A model generated the notes under the pieces. It worked only from the letters and a program-made list of their open reading frames with translations. It had not been told where the DNA came from and made no database searches. The position numbers and the translations under genes are program-made. DNA of 18,133 nt from Candidatus Sulfopaludibacter sp. SbA3 (GTDB lineage Bacteria > Acidobacteriota > Terriglobia > 2-12-FULL-54-10). Location of the stretch: assembly GCA_945865705.1 (NCBI GenBank), contig CAMBEY010000021.1, positions 1 through 18,133 of the forward strand, written 5' to 3'. This document shows, piece by piece, positions 7,923 to 17,048 of this stretch (positions are counted from its first letter, which is position 1; each line of letters starts with the position of its first letter).

Positions 7923-7958
7923 TTTAGAAAATTTGGTTCAAGTCAGAAGGGGGTATCT

Positions 7959-10900
7959 ATGAAGGTGTGGACATTGATCTTGTTGGCGACTGTGATTTCG
8001 TTGCGCATGGCATCGGTGTCGGTGGCGCAGATTGCCAGCGGCACCATATCCGGCACGGTGAAGGACGCGAGCAGCGCCGTTATTCCTGGGGCGAACGTTA
8101 CGGCGACCAACACAGATACTGGCGCAACGCGCACCGGCGCGACCGGCGCGGACGGCAGTTACAAATTTTCGGCGTTGTCGCTCGGCAACTATGACATTCG
8201 CGCCGAGCACGCCGGCTTCCAGTCCAGCGTGCAACAGGGCTTGACGCTGAACGTCGGCGAAGAAGCCGTCATCAGTTTTACGTTGCAGATCGGCGCGGTC
8301 GGGCAAACCGTGTCCATTACCGCCGAGGCGCCCATCATTGAAACCACCACGGCCAATGTTTCCGGCCTGGTCTCGGAGAACCAAGTGCGCGACTTGCCGC
8401 TGAACGCGCGCAACCTGGTCGAGCTGGCCACGCTATTTCCCGGCGTAACCATCGCGCGCGAAGCCGGCCAGGGCGTGCCCAACGGATTCGCCACCAAGCT
8501 GGCCATCGTGGGCACGCGCTACAACGCCAGCCTGTTCCAGCTTGACGGCGCGGACATCAATGACGCGACCGGCTCGGCCGGCGGCGCGGCGGGCATCCTG
8601 ATGGGCGTCGAGACCATCCGCGAATTCAACGTGGTAACCAGCGGTTACAGCGCCGAATTCGGCAAGCACACCGGCGGCATCTTCAACGCCGTAACCAAAT
8701 CCGGGACGAACAAGTTGCACGGCTCCGTCTTCGAATTCTTCCGCAATGACAACCTCGACGCGGCGCGCTGGGAAGACAACGCCTTGAATAATGGAAAGAA
8801 GCCGGAGTTCAAGCGCAATCAGTATGGCGCGACCATCGGCGGCAAGATTCGCAGCGATAAGACATTCTTCTTCGGCAGTTATGAATCGCTTCGGGAGCGG
8901 CTGGGCCGCACGTTTTCATTCAATGTTCCTGACGCCAATTCGCGTTTGGGAATTCTGCCAACCGCAACGGTAGCGGTCCCCGCGGCGATTCGTCCTTTCC
9001 TGGATTCTTACGCGCTGCCGAATACCAACCGCGTTGTGGCGGCCGGAGTTGGCGAATACGTGCTTGGACAGACGCTGCCCACCGACGAAAAGTTTTACAA
9101 CGCTCGAGTGGATCACACGCTTTCAGATAAAGATTCGTTCTTCGTTCGCTACACCTTGGATGACGCGGAGAAAATTACCAATACCAGTTTCAATTCCAAT
9201 GGCGTGAATACCACTCGAACGCAATACGGTACGATCTCGGAGACACATCTGGTTAGCCCGCAGATCATCAATGTTGCCCTGTTTGCTTACAATCGCTCCA
9301 TCATCAGTTCGGACCCGGTCAAGATTCCCGGAGCGGTTTACCCCACGGATTCCTTTACGGACCGGGAAGGTCCTCTGGGCAATATTACGGTTACTGGCAT
9401 TGGCTCGTGGGGTGGCTCAGGTACCACGCCCTCCTTAGGCCTGATCAACCAGTACCAATTTAAGGATGATATGTACATCACCAAGGGCTCCCACTCGATC
9501 AAGGTGGGATTCAACGCGCAACGCGCCCAATACCTGCGCCGGACGTTCTTCAATGGTGGAGGGCTGTTCACTTTTAATAGTCTGCAAAATTTCCTGACAG
9601 CGAATGTCCTGCGGTTTACCGGCATGCCACGGGGCTCGGACGCGAGCGTCTATCCCCGCCAGACACTTTACGGCATGTACGCGCAGGATGACGTGCGTTT
9701 GACTTCACGGCTGACGCTGAACCTTGGCTTGCGCTATGAGTTTGTTACCACACCGAATGTGCTGAATGGCCGGGTTTCCAATCTGCATAACTATTTGACG
9801 CCGGGACAAACCGAAGCGAATCTGGTGCTCGGCAATCCCCTGTACCTGAACCCGTCGCTACTCAATTTTGCCCCACGCGTTGGATTTGCCTGGGACGTTA
9901 CCGGAGCTGGAAAGACTTCAGTCCGCGGCGGAGTGGGAATATTCCACGACCAGATTCTCCCCGGACCATTCCTGTTTTCCTATGTCTCCACGCCTCCATT
10001 TTTCCGTAACTCCGATCTGACCTCAACCGCCGCGATTCCGGTCCGCTTCCCGGATGCGTGGTATGTACAGCAGGATCTGCTGGTCGGGCAGTCGCAGGTG
10101 GAGCCGATGCAATACAAAGCGGAGCAACCCGCCGTCTACAAGTACAGCCTGGATATTCAGCAGGCCTTGTCGCCAAGTACCAGCTTTGAGATTGGGTTTG
10201 CGGGAACACGCGCCACGCACCTATACCGCGTCTTGTTGACCAACGTCCGCGCCTCGGAGACGATCAACAATCGCATTGGCGTTCGCAGCACCGCGCCGCT
10301 GATCCATCCTGGGTTTGGCCGCGTGCGTCCCAAGCAGAGCGATGTCACCAGCGATTACTTTGGCCTGCGCATGAGCTTTAATCAGCGCATGACCCATGGC
10401 CTGTTGTTCCGCTCGTCCTATACCTGGTCGAAGTCTACTGACGAGAGTTCAAACTTTGCCGGTAGCCTGGACTTCGGCAACAATCCCGGCAACTCCCGCT
10501 ACAAAGAGTTGAAAGACCCCGGGCTTGCCGCGTTCGATGTGCGCCATGCCCTCAGCGCCAACTTCACTTACGATTTTCCCTTCAGCAATCTGAGTGGCGC
10601 AAAGGACAAGCTGCTGGGCGGCTGGCAGATGAGCGGCATTCTGTCGGCGCAAAGCGGCACGCCCATGACCTTGACTACCGGGACGCTGCCGGCCTTTCTC
10701 GCCAATGGTTTCGTGGGAGATTTCGCGGATCAGGTGGCGCCGGTTAAATATGACACACGCAACCCCGACAAGTATTTTGATCCCACCTCGTTTGTGAATC
10801 CTCCCAATACGCCGACGGTCGGCTATATCGGAAACGCAGGACGGAATACCGTAATCGGTCCGGGACTAGCCTCGCTGAATGTGGTGCTCAATAAGCGGAC

Positions 10901-11132
10901 CGTGTTGATTGATCGAAGTGACGAGGAGGGAGTGACCTTGCAATTGCGGATCGAATTGCACAACATTCTCAACCGGCCTAACTTTGGCCAGCCGGCTGTG
11001 GCTTTGTTCAATGCGCAAAGCGCCGCCGACTTGGCTGCAGGAGTCACCACCTATCGCGCTGACGTGGGTCGCATCTCGGACACCGATACCACGTCACGGC
11101 AGTTGCAGTTTGGTTTGAAAGTGACGTTCTAA
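7959..11132 (+). CDS. TonB-dependent receptor 2, Oar-like, with N-terminal CarboxypepD_reg-like domain
   Basis: This is a 1,057-residue outer-membrane receptor, paralogous to the one at 2226-5429 along its whole length. The ATG at 7959 follows an A/G-rich binding site (GAAGGGGG, 7946-7953) and opens a signal peptide (core ~5-22, cleavage after V-A ~23). Residues ~26-110 are the carboxypeptidase-regulatory-like domain (G-T-I-S-G-T-V-K-D-x-S-S-A-V-I-P-G-A-N-V). The plug contains L-P-L-N-A-R-N, Q-L-D-G-A-D-I-N-D, F-N-V-V-T-S-G-Y-S-A-E-F-G and G-G-I-F-N-A-V-T-K-S-G-T-N. The barrel ends in Q-F-G-L-K-V-T-F. The plug is nearly identical in motif to receptor 1, while barrel-loop regions differ (for example receptor 1 has a Cys-containing insert around its residue 340 that is missing here), which suggests different ligands. 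It lies between the propeller gene and the hydrolase cluster and may supply the latter with substrate, but the ligand is unknown. Confidence 0.93.
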   Translation: MKVWTLILLATVISLRMASVSVAQIASGTISGTVKDASSAVIPGANVTATNTDTGATRTGATGADGSYKFSALSLGNYDIRAEHAGFQSSVQQGLTLNVGEEAVISFTLQIGAVGQTVSITAEAPIIETTTANVSGLVSENQVRDLPLNARNLVELATLFPGVTIAREAGQGVPNGFATKLAIVGTRYNASLFQLDGADINDATGSAGGAAGILMGVETIREFNVVTSGYSAEFGKHTGGIFNAVTKSGTNKLHGSVFEFFRNDNLDAARWEDNALNNGKKPEFKRNQYGATIGGKIRSDKTFFFGSYESLRERLGRTFSFNVPDANSRLGILPTATVAVPAAIRPFLDSYALPNTNRVVAAGVGEYVLGQTLPTDEKFYNARVDHTLSDKDSFFVRYTLDDAEKITNTSFNSNGVNTTRTQYGTISETHLVSPQIINVALFAYNRSIISSDPVKIPGAVYPTDSFTDREGPLGNITVTGIGSWGGSGTTPSLGLINQYQFKDDMYITKGSHSIKVGFNAQRAQYLRRTFFNGGGLFTFNSLQNFLTANVLRFTGMPRGSDASVYPRQTLYGMYAQDDVRLTSRLTLNLGLRYEFVTTPNVLNGRVSNLHNYLTPGQTEANLVLGNPLYLNPSLLNFAPRVGFAWDVTGAGKTSVRGGVGIFHDQILPGPFLFSYVSTPPFFRNSDLTSTAAIPVRFPDAWYVQQDLLVGQSQVEPMQYKAEQPAVYKYSLDIQQALSPSTSFEIGFAGTRATHLYRVLLTNVRASETINNRIGVRSTAPLIHPGFGRVRPKQSDVTSDYFGLRMSFNQRMTHGLLFRSSYTWSKSTDESSNFAGSLDFGNNPGNSRYKELKDPGLAAFDVRHALSANFTYDFPFSNLSGAKDKLLGGWQMSGILSAQSGTPMTLTTGTLPAFLANGFVGDFADQVAPVKYDTRNPDKYFDPTSFVNPPNTPTVGYIGNAGRNTVIGPGLASLNVVLNKRTVLIDRSDEEGVTLQLRIELHNILNRPNFGQPAVALFNAQSAADLAAGVTTYRADVGRISDTDTTSRQLQFGLKVTF

Positions 11133-11165
11133 ATTCGAGTTCGATCGTTGGTTCTTGTAATCACT

Positions 11166-11198
11166 GTAGCCACGGCCCAGGCACCCTGCCGTGGCTAC
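11166..11198. repeat. Perfect 11-bp inverted repeat between receptor 2 and the hydrolase operon
   Basis: GTAGCCACGGC (11166-11176) pairs perfectly with GCCGTGGCTAC (11188-11198) around an 11-nt loop. No T run follows on the plus strand, so it is not a classic intrinsic terminator. It lies 33 bases after the receptor stop and 40 bases before the amidohydrolase start. It could be a REP-like dispersed palindrome, an mRNA-stabilising hairpin, or a regulator site. Confidence 0.6.
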
Positions 11199-11238
11199 CT
11201 CGCCGTTTATGCCAAAACCTTGTAGAGAGAGGAATTTC

Positions 11239-13161
11239 ATGTTGCGTATGTTAACTTGCTGGATTCTCTTGATATGTCTATTACTCGCTCCAGGATCGTT
11301 GGTTCGTGCGCAGAACGCGCTGCCGCCGCCGCTACCATCCGAGGTGGCGCTAAACGGCTACGCCGACAGCATCGTCATTAACGGCAAGATTGTCAGCATG
11401 GATGACGCGGGGTACAACCAGAATCCCGGGCGCATCTATCAGGCGATGGCCGTCAAGAAGGGCCGCATCATGGGCCTGGGAACCACCGAGCTGGTGCGTG
11501 CGATGGCCAACTCGGCGACCAAAGTGATCGATGTGGGCGGGCAGACCGTGCTGCCGGGCATCGTCGAAAGCCACATCCATCTGTTCGGCGGCGGCGAGCT
11601 GGGCGCGCAGATGGGCGTGAAGGCTCCTGACAAGGGCATCAGCGTGCGCGTGCAGGCGGGCCGTGATCTGGAATCAACTCGGCTGAAGATTGAGACCGCC
11701 GTGAAGGATGCGGCGGCCAAAGTCGCGCCGGGCGAGTGGGTGGTGGTGCGCGTCGGCGCGAATCCAGCCGAAGGCGTCAGCCAGATCAAAGTGCAGTCGT
11801 GGTTCGCCAAGGAAGACATCGAGTCGGCCAAGCGCCTGGACGTGGTCGCGCCCAACAACCCGGCGTTTGTGGTCGGCGGAATTCGCGGCAACGTCAACGG
11901 CGCGGCGCTGCGCGAGATCAAGAAGATATTCCCGGATTACGACGCATACGTTCGCCAGGCCATCGAGCCGGACGCTGATGTAACAGGCGAGATCAGCGCG
12001 CTGGATCAGGTCACCATCGAGTGGGAAATCTGGTACCGCAACACGCCGCTCGAACTGCTGGCTGAGATGCTGCGGCGCGAGTTGCTGGAGGCCGCCGCGC
12101 ACGGCATGACCACATTCAGTTCGCGCCTGGACACGGCGCGCATTGTGGACGCCTACACGCTGCTGGCGCGCGAGAAGCAGATGCCCATCCGCTTCCAGAT
12201 GCTCTACGAAGTTCACGTCGAACCAGATAATCCCGACTACATCCGCCGCTTCTACAAGAAGACCGGAAACCTGACCGGCGTGGGCGATGACTATTTCTGG
12301 ATTGGCGGCGTGGCTTCGGAGCGCTGGGACACTTCCTATCCCATGCCCTGCCTCGGTCCCGATGTGCCTGCGCCACCGCGCATCAAGGCGCGCGAGCTGT
12401 GCCTCAAGTCCGGCGACCTGTTCTGGGACACGCTGCGCAACGCAATTGAGGGCGGCTGGCGCATCGCCGGCATTCACGGCATCGGCAGCCACGGCGCGCG
12501 GCTCTTTGTTCAGATGATTGACGAGGCGATGAAGAACGCCAAGATCACGCCGGAGGAGATTCGCAGCCGGCGCATCACCATCGAGCACGCCGACGTGCTG
12601 GGCAAAGTGCCCGACGTGGTCGCGGGCCTCAAGCGGCATGGCATCACTGTCAGCTCAAACCCGTGGCGGCTGCTACGCTATCCAGACTACGCGGCGGACT
12701 ACGGTGAGTCGATCGAGCGCTACATGGTTCCGGTGAAGTCGCTGCTCGACCAGGGCGTGAAGGTGGTTGGCCAGTTTGAAAACTATCGCGGCATCGGTTT
12801 CCTGATGACCGTCTTCATGAACCGCATGGTCAACGGGCGGCCCATCGCGCCGGAAGAGGCCGTGGATCGCGTTACCATCCTGAAGATGTGGACACGGTGG
12901 TCGGCTGAGTACGTGATGAAGGAAAAAGATCTCGGCTCGCTGGAGATCGGCAAGTTCGCGGACTATCTTGTACTCGACCGGGACATACTGACGGTGCCGG
13001 AAGCGGACATTCCGAAGATTCATCCGCAGATGACCGTAGTCGGCGGCAAGCCCGTTTTCGTGAATAAGTCATTCGCCAGCAAGGTCGGCATGGAGCCATC
13101 CAGCTTCCAGTTCGCCGATGGCGATAATCCGTGGAGCGAAGAGGCGTATCGCGGCAACTAA
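11239..13161 (+). CDS. Secreted amidohydrolase, Amidohydrolase_3 / YtcJ-like (first of pair)
   Basis: This is a 640-residue metal-dependent hydrolase of the amidohydrolase superfamily; related enzymes cleave C-N bonds in amides, imides and cyclic ureas. The ATG at 11239 follows a purine-rich binding site (GAGAGAGGA, 11225-11233) and starts a clear signal peptide (M-L-R-M-L-T-C-W-I-L-L, cleavage after R-A ~24); the in-frame start at 11191 would bury it. Residues ~42-108 are the small beta-sandwich (A-D-S-I-V-I-N-G-K-I, then V-I-D-V-G-G-Q-T-V-L-P-G-I-V-E). The metal motif S-H-I-H is at 111-114; H-G-I-G-S-H-G at 413-419 and T-I-E-H at 447-450 are the further barrel His motifs. The C-terminus has the family close G-S-L-E-I-G-K-F-A-D-Y-L-V-L-D-R-D and V-V-G-G-K-P-V-F. 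Where relatives often have a G-S-D aspartate, this protein reads G-Q-F-E-N-Y (~511-516). It is first in a four-gene string. The substrate is unknown. Confidence 0.88.
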   Translation: MLRMLTCWILLICLLLAPGSLVRAQNALPPPLPSEVALNGYADSIVINGKIVSMDDAGYNQNPGRIYQAMAVKKGRIMGLGTTELVRAMANSATKVIDVGGQTVLPGIVESHIHLFGGGELGAQMGVKAPDKGISVRVQAGRDLESTRLKIETAVKDAAAKVAPGEWVVVRVGANPAEGVSQIKVQSWFAKEDIESAKRLDVVAPNNPAFVVGGIRGNVNGAALREIKKIFPDYDAYVRQAIEPDADVTGEISALDQVTIEWEIWYRNTPLELLAEMLRRELLEAAAHGMTTFSSRLDTARIVDAYTLLAREKQMPIRFQMLYEVHVEPDNPDYIRRFYKKTGNLTGVGDDYFWIGGVASERWDTSYPMPCLGPDVPAPPRIKARELCLKSGDLFWDTLRNAIEGGWRIAGIHGIGSHGARLFVQMIDEAMKNAKITPEEIRSRRITIEHADVLGKVPDVVAGLKRHGITVSSNPWRLLRYPDYAADYGESIERYMVPVKSLLDQGVKVVGQFENYRGIGFLMTVFMNRMVNGRPIAPEEAVDRVTILKMWTRWSAEYVMKEKDLGSLEIGKFADYLVLDRDILTVPEADIPKIHPQMTVVGGKPVFVNKSFASKVGMEPSSFQFADGDNPWSEEAYRGN

Positions 13162-13186
13162 TGAAATTCATTCATAGGAAGGTGTA

Positions 13187-15160
13187 ATGAATATGAACAA
13201 GCCAGGGATTCGTCGTCCATGGGTTGCGCTCCTGTTCGCCGTGTTTGGCGCATGGGTGATGGTGGCTTCTCCGGTGGCGCGCGGCGCCGGGCTGGAAGCG
13301 GATATGGTGGTCTACAACGGGAAAATTCTGACCGCGGATTCTCCCGACCCGAACAACTATTCCGTCGCGCAAGCCTTCGCGGTTTATGACGGAAAATTCG
13401 TAGTGGTTGGGACCAATGAAGCCGCACTCGCAGTCGCTGGTCCCAGCACGCGCAAGATCGACGTGGGTGGACGAACCGTGATTCCTGGACTGGTGGAATC
13501 GCATGATCACATCTACGGATACGCGGCTCACTATTTCCCCAATAACCGCAAGCCCAATGAAGACCCGCCACTGATCTGGACCAGCAAGGATGAGGCTTTG
13601 GCGCAACTGAAATCGATGACACTTACCAAGAAACCCGGCGAGTGGATCAACACACGCGTGCGTGGCGGAGCTTCCGCCGGAGGGCAAAGCGGCAATCAGA
13701 ACGCCATCGCCGTGGCCTTGGCTATTCAACGCTTCGAGCTGACCCGGTTTGATCTCGACAAAGTAACGCCCAATAATCCCGTGCGCATCACTAATATTTT
13801 CTTCAGTCCTACTGGAGATAGTTGGGTCAACAGCAAAGGCCTTGACCTGTTGCTGAAACGCTATCCGAATTTGGCTGGAGTGCATAAAGACTCGAAGGGC
13901 GTGGCGTCCGGGTGGCTGAGCGGAATCGCCGATCGCACGCCTGACTACGAGTTCTATCCCGCCAATCCTCCGGATAAGCTTGGGCCCCCGTATCTCAAAG
14001 AGATGGAAGAGATCGCGGCGCAGGGCATCACCACCGTCTCGTCGCGGCTGGTCCCGGATGATCTGGCGGCGTACTCGTGGCTGGAAAAGCGCGGTGAGCT
14101 GCCTGTGCGCATGGCCTACACCAGCGAAGCGGTCTCGCGCAACGCCAATGCCGAAGGGACTTTCTCGCGACTGGTGGGAATGCAGGGCGGCAAAGGCAAG
14201 GAGATGTGGTCGGCGGGCAGCGACTGGTTGTGGATGATTGGCGTGGCCGCCACGTTCTCGATCGACAGCATCGCCGGCATCGGTGGCGCCTGCGTACGCA
14301 AACCCTATCCGCGCGAGGTGCGCGAGTTTCCGCTTTGGCTGCATCAATTCTACGGTCCGAACGGCCTGTGCCGCCTGGAGGACCCCAATTATGATGATGC
14401 GAATGGGCTCTGGCTAGCTGCGAAGTACGGCTTTCGCAGCGTGGCTACTCACGCAGCAGGCGACAAGGGAATGGATCAATATTTCGATTTGCTGGACAAG
14501 ATCGTCAAAGAATACCCAGACATCGCCGAGCGGCGCTGGACCCTGGAGCATTGCCAGATGCTGCACGAGGACCAGATTCAGCGCGCCAAGAAATTCAACA
14601 TCCAATTCAGTTGCGGCCCGCTTTTCCTTTACAACGGGATGAAGGCCAGCTCGGTTTTGAATGGAGATGAAGCGGCGGGTAATTCCATGGTTCCCATGCG
14701 CAGCCTGCTGGACAACGGACTGCGCGCGGTGATGGAGTTGGACGCGCATGGCCGCCATCCCTTTGCCGCACTACAGGTAGCCATCAATCGCAAGGACATT
14801 GATGGCCGCGTCTGGGGGCCGAAGCAGGCCATCACGCGCCAGGAGGCACTCTATACGTACACGCGCTGGAGCGCCGATTTCCTGCTGCGCGAAAACATGA
14901 TTGGCAGCATCGAACCAAAGAAGCTCGCCGACTTCGTTGTGCTGAATCGTGATTATCTGACCATCCCCGTGGATGAGATCGGCCGCATCGATCCCGTCCT
15001 AACCGTGGCCGGAGGCAAGATGACTTACACCGAACCGGATTTCGCGACCAGCCAGAACCTGCCGCAGGCGGGCTATCGCGGCCCTCGCACGTGGTGGCTT
15101 CGCGGCTCGCCGGAGGACAAGAACCGGCCCTCCGGAGGTGGCGGCGACGGCGGCGAGTAG
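13187..15160 (+). CDS. Secreted amidohydrolase, Amidohydrolase_3 / YtcJ-like (second of pair)
   Basis: This is a 657-residue paralogue-like partner of the upstream amidohydrolase, starting 25 nt after its stop. The ATG at 13187 has AGGAAGG (13177-13183) before it; a second ATG two codons later is possible. An N-terminal signal (R-R-P-W then hydrophobic ~12-28) predicts export, with cleavage near A-R-G-A (~34). The motif S-H-D-H is at 105-108, T-H-A-A-G-D at 421-426 and T-L-E-H at 452-455, with closing motifs G-S-I-E-P-K-K-L-A-D-F-V-V-L-N-R-D and V-A-G-G-K-M-T-Y. It keeps the usual H-A-x-G-D motif better than its partner, and has E-L-D-A-H-G where relatives carry the last aspartate. The C-terminal ~40 residues (P-R-T-W-W-L-R-G, then a Gly-rich acidic tail) extend past the fold. 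Tight spacing on both sides indicates co-transcription. The pair may act on related substrates or form a mixed complex; that is inference. Confidence 0.88.
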   Translation: MNMNKPGIRRPWVALLFAVFGAWVMVASPVARGAGLEADMVVYNGKILTADSPDPNNYSVAQAFAVYDGKFVVVGTNEAALAVAGPSTRKIDVGGRTVIPGLVESHDHIYGYAAHYFPNNRKPNEDPPLIWTSKDEALAQLKSMTLTKKPGEWINTRVRGGASAGGQSGNQNAIAVALAIQRFELTRFDLDKVTPNNPVRITNIFFSPTGDSWVNSKGLDLLLKRYPNLAGVHKDSKGVASGWLSGIADRTPDYEFYPANPPDKLGPPYLKEMEEIAAQGITTVSSRLVPDDLAAYSWLEKRGELPVRMAYTSEAVSRNANAEGTFSRLVGMQGGKGKEMWSAGSDWLWMIGVAATFSIDSIAGIGGACVRKPYPREVREFPLWLHQFYGPNGLCRLEDPNYDDANGLWLAAKYGFRSVATHAAGDKGMDQYFDLLDKIVKEYPDIAERRWTLEHCQMLHEDQIQRAKKFNIQFSCGPLFLYNGMKASSVLNGDEAAGNSMVPMRSLLDNGLRAVMELDAHGRHPFAALQVAINRKDIDGRVWGPKQAITRQEALYTYTRWSADFLLRENMIGSIEPKKLADFVVLNRDYLTIPVDEIGRIDPVLTVAGGKMTYTEPDFATSQNLPQAGYRGPRTWWLRGSPEDKNRPSGGGGDGGE

Positions 15161-15197
15161 GCTTGAGGTTTCGTTCATTTGAGCCGGGAGGATCGAG

Positions 15198-17009
15198 ATG
15201 AAAGTTTCGTTGTGGCGGTTGCTGTTGGTCTTTCTGCTGTGGGGACTGATGGTCCCCGCAACCCGTGTCAATGCCGCGCCGAGTTGGCCGGAGGAGCGCC
15301 CCGCGCAGAATCAGTTCACCTGCAAGGAAGTGCAGGTGCCTATGCGTGACGGGCTGAAGCTCGCTGCCGACCTCTACCTGCCGGAAGGCGCGGGGCCATT
15401 TCCGGTCATCATTGAGCGTACACCTTACAACAAGAACAATTGCAATTTTCGCCAGGCCCCGTATTTTGCAGCGCGCGGCTTTGCCGTGCTGATTCAGGAC
15501 GTGCGCGGACGCTTCCGCTCGCCGGGTGATTTCTATCAGTACCGCGACGAGGGCTGGGGCCGCCGCCAGGATGGTTACGACACCATCGAGTGGGCGGGCA
15601 CGCAGCCGTGGTCGACTGGCAAGGTCGGCACGATGGGGCTTTCCTACACCTGCTTCAACCAAAATATGACGGCGGTTACACAACCGCCCCATCTAAAGGC
15701 AATGTTTTGCGCCGACTCCGCTTCCAATTGGTATATCGATCATCGCTATCCCGGCGGGGCGCTGCACATGGCGGGCATGGATTGGTTTTTCACGCAAGGC
15801 GAGGCCGCCAAGCCCATTCAGGAAAATATGCCGGATCAGGGCGGCTATAAGGGCAACGGGGATTCCTGGATGAACTGGCATCGCCGGCGCATTGAACGCA
15901 GCCAGGGTTTCTGGGAGAGCTGGCAGTCCGACAACATGGCGGATCACTTCTCGCAGACAACTTACAACGCCTATTGGAAGCAGTTCGCGCCCGACGAGCA
16001 TGTCGATAAATTCCAGGTGCCAGCCTACTACATGAGTGGCTGGTACGACCGTTATCCACACTCCGTTACCAAGATGTACAACCTGATCAAGCAGAAGGGC
16101 GGCACGCAACTGGCGCGCGATTCGGTGCGTCTGGTGATTGGCCCGTGGCTGCACGGCGGCGAGTTGGTGATGAATCGCAAGATTGGCGATCTGGATTTCG
16201 GACCCGAGGCCGAGATGGGCTATGCGGCGTTGCGCCTCCGCTGGTTTGATTATCAACTACGCGGCATCGACAACGGGATCATGAAAGATCCTCCCGTGAA
16301 GATTTTCGTGATGGGCACGAACCAGTGGCGCGGCGAGAATGAATGGCCCATCAAGCGCGCAGTGCAGACGAAGTTTTATTTGAGGGCGGAGCGGAGCGGG
16401 TCGATAGAATCGGTCAATGACGGCTCACTTTCTAAACAGGCTCCCACGACCGCGGAAAAGGCAGACACCTATCGCTACGATCCGAAGAATCCCACACCGA
16501 CTATTGGGGGAGATCTGTTCGTCGAGCCAATGGGTGCGCGAGATCACCGGCCATCGGATGCGCTCAGCCTGACGTTCACAACTCCGATTTTTACGGAAGA
16601 TACGGAGATATCCGGGCCGAGTTCGGCGGACCTTTTCATTTCGTCAACCGGTGATGATACCGACTTTGTGGTGACTCTTATTGACGTTCATCCGAATGGC
16701 TATGCGCAGATATTGCGCGAGAGCATCCAGCGTGCCAGCCGGCGTGAGTCGCTAGAGGCCCCTACGCCGATCGTTCCGAAACGGGTTTACAAGCTTACCG
16801 TTGCCATCCATCCCATCAGTAATTCGTTTCTCAAAGGCCATCGCCTGCGGCTGACTGTGGCCAGCAGCAGCTTCCCGAAATACATGCCGAGCCACAATCA
16901 GTTCATGCAGAACAACGAAGACGCTCCTTGGAATGAAGCGCTAAATACTGTTTACCATGATCCGCAACGGCCATCCGTACTGACTGTTCCGGTGATTCCA
17001 TCAAAGTAG
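15198..17009 (+). CDS. Secreted CocE/NonD-family serine hydrolase (X-Pro dipeptidyl-peptidase S15-like)
   Basis: This is a 603-residue alpha/beta hydrolase related to cocaine esterase and peptidase S15, which act on esters, amides, acylated beta-lactams or X-Pro peptides. The ATG at 15198 lies 6 nt after GGGAGG (15186-15191). A signal peptide covers ~1-26 (L-L-L-V-F-L-L-W, cleavage near V-N-A-A). The catalytic triad is readable: Ser149 in G-L-S-Y, Asp284 in S-G-W-Y-D and His319 in G-P-W-L-H-G. Family blocks V-P-M-R-D-G-x-x-L-A-A-D-L-Y (47-60), D-V-R-G-R-F-x-S-x-G (101-110) and G-Y-D-T-I-E-W (126-132) are intact. The C-terminal ~230 residues are the jelly-roll domain of the family (Y-R-Y-D-P-x-x-P-x-P-T-x-G-G, D-T-E-I-S-G-P, F-x-V-x-L-I-D-V-H-P-x-G, G-H-R-L-R-L-T-V-A-S-S-x-F-P). 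It starts 37 nt after the second amidohydrolase, so it is likely in the same operon. The exact substrate is unknown. Confidence 0.92.
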   Translation: MKVSLWRLLLVFLLWGLMVPATRVNAAPSWPEERPAQNQFTCKEVQVPMRDGLKLAADLYLPEGAGPFPVIIERTPYNKNNCNFRQAPYFAARGFAVLIQDVRGRFRSPGDFYQYRDEGWGRRQDGYDTIEWAGTQPWSTGKVGTMGLSYTCFNQNMTAVTQPPHLKAMFCADSASNWYIDHRYPGGALHMAGMDWFFTQGEAAKPIQENMPDQGGYKGNGDSWMNWHRRRIERSQGFWESWQSDNMADHFSQTTYNAYWKQFAPDEHVDKFQVPAYYMSGWYDRYPHSVTKMYNLIKQKGGTQLARDSVRLVIGPWLHGGELVMNRKIGDLDFGPEAEMGYAALRLRWFDYQLRGIDNGIMKDPPVKIFVMGTNQWRGENEWPIKRAVQTKFYLRAERSGSIESVNDGSLSKQAPTTAEKADTYRYDPKNPTPTIGGDLFVEPMGARDHRPSDALSLTFTTPIFTEDTEISGPSSADLFISSTGDDTDFVVTLIDVHPNGYAQILRESIQRASRRESLEAPTPIVPKRVYKLTVAIHPISNSFLKGHRLRLTVASSSFPKYMPSHNQFMQNNEDAPWNEALNTVYHDPQRPSVLTVPVIPSK

Positions 17010-17048
17010 AGCTTGCGCCCACTGCACGCGGGCGGGGGATAGGCAGGA

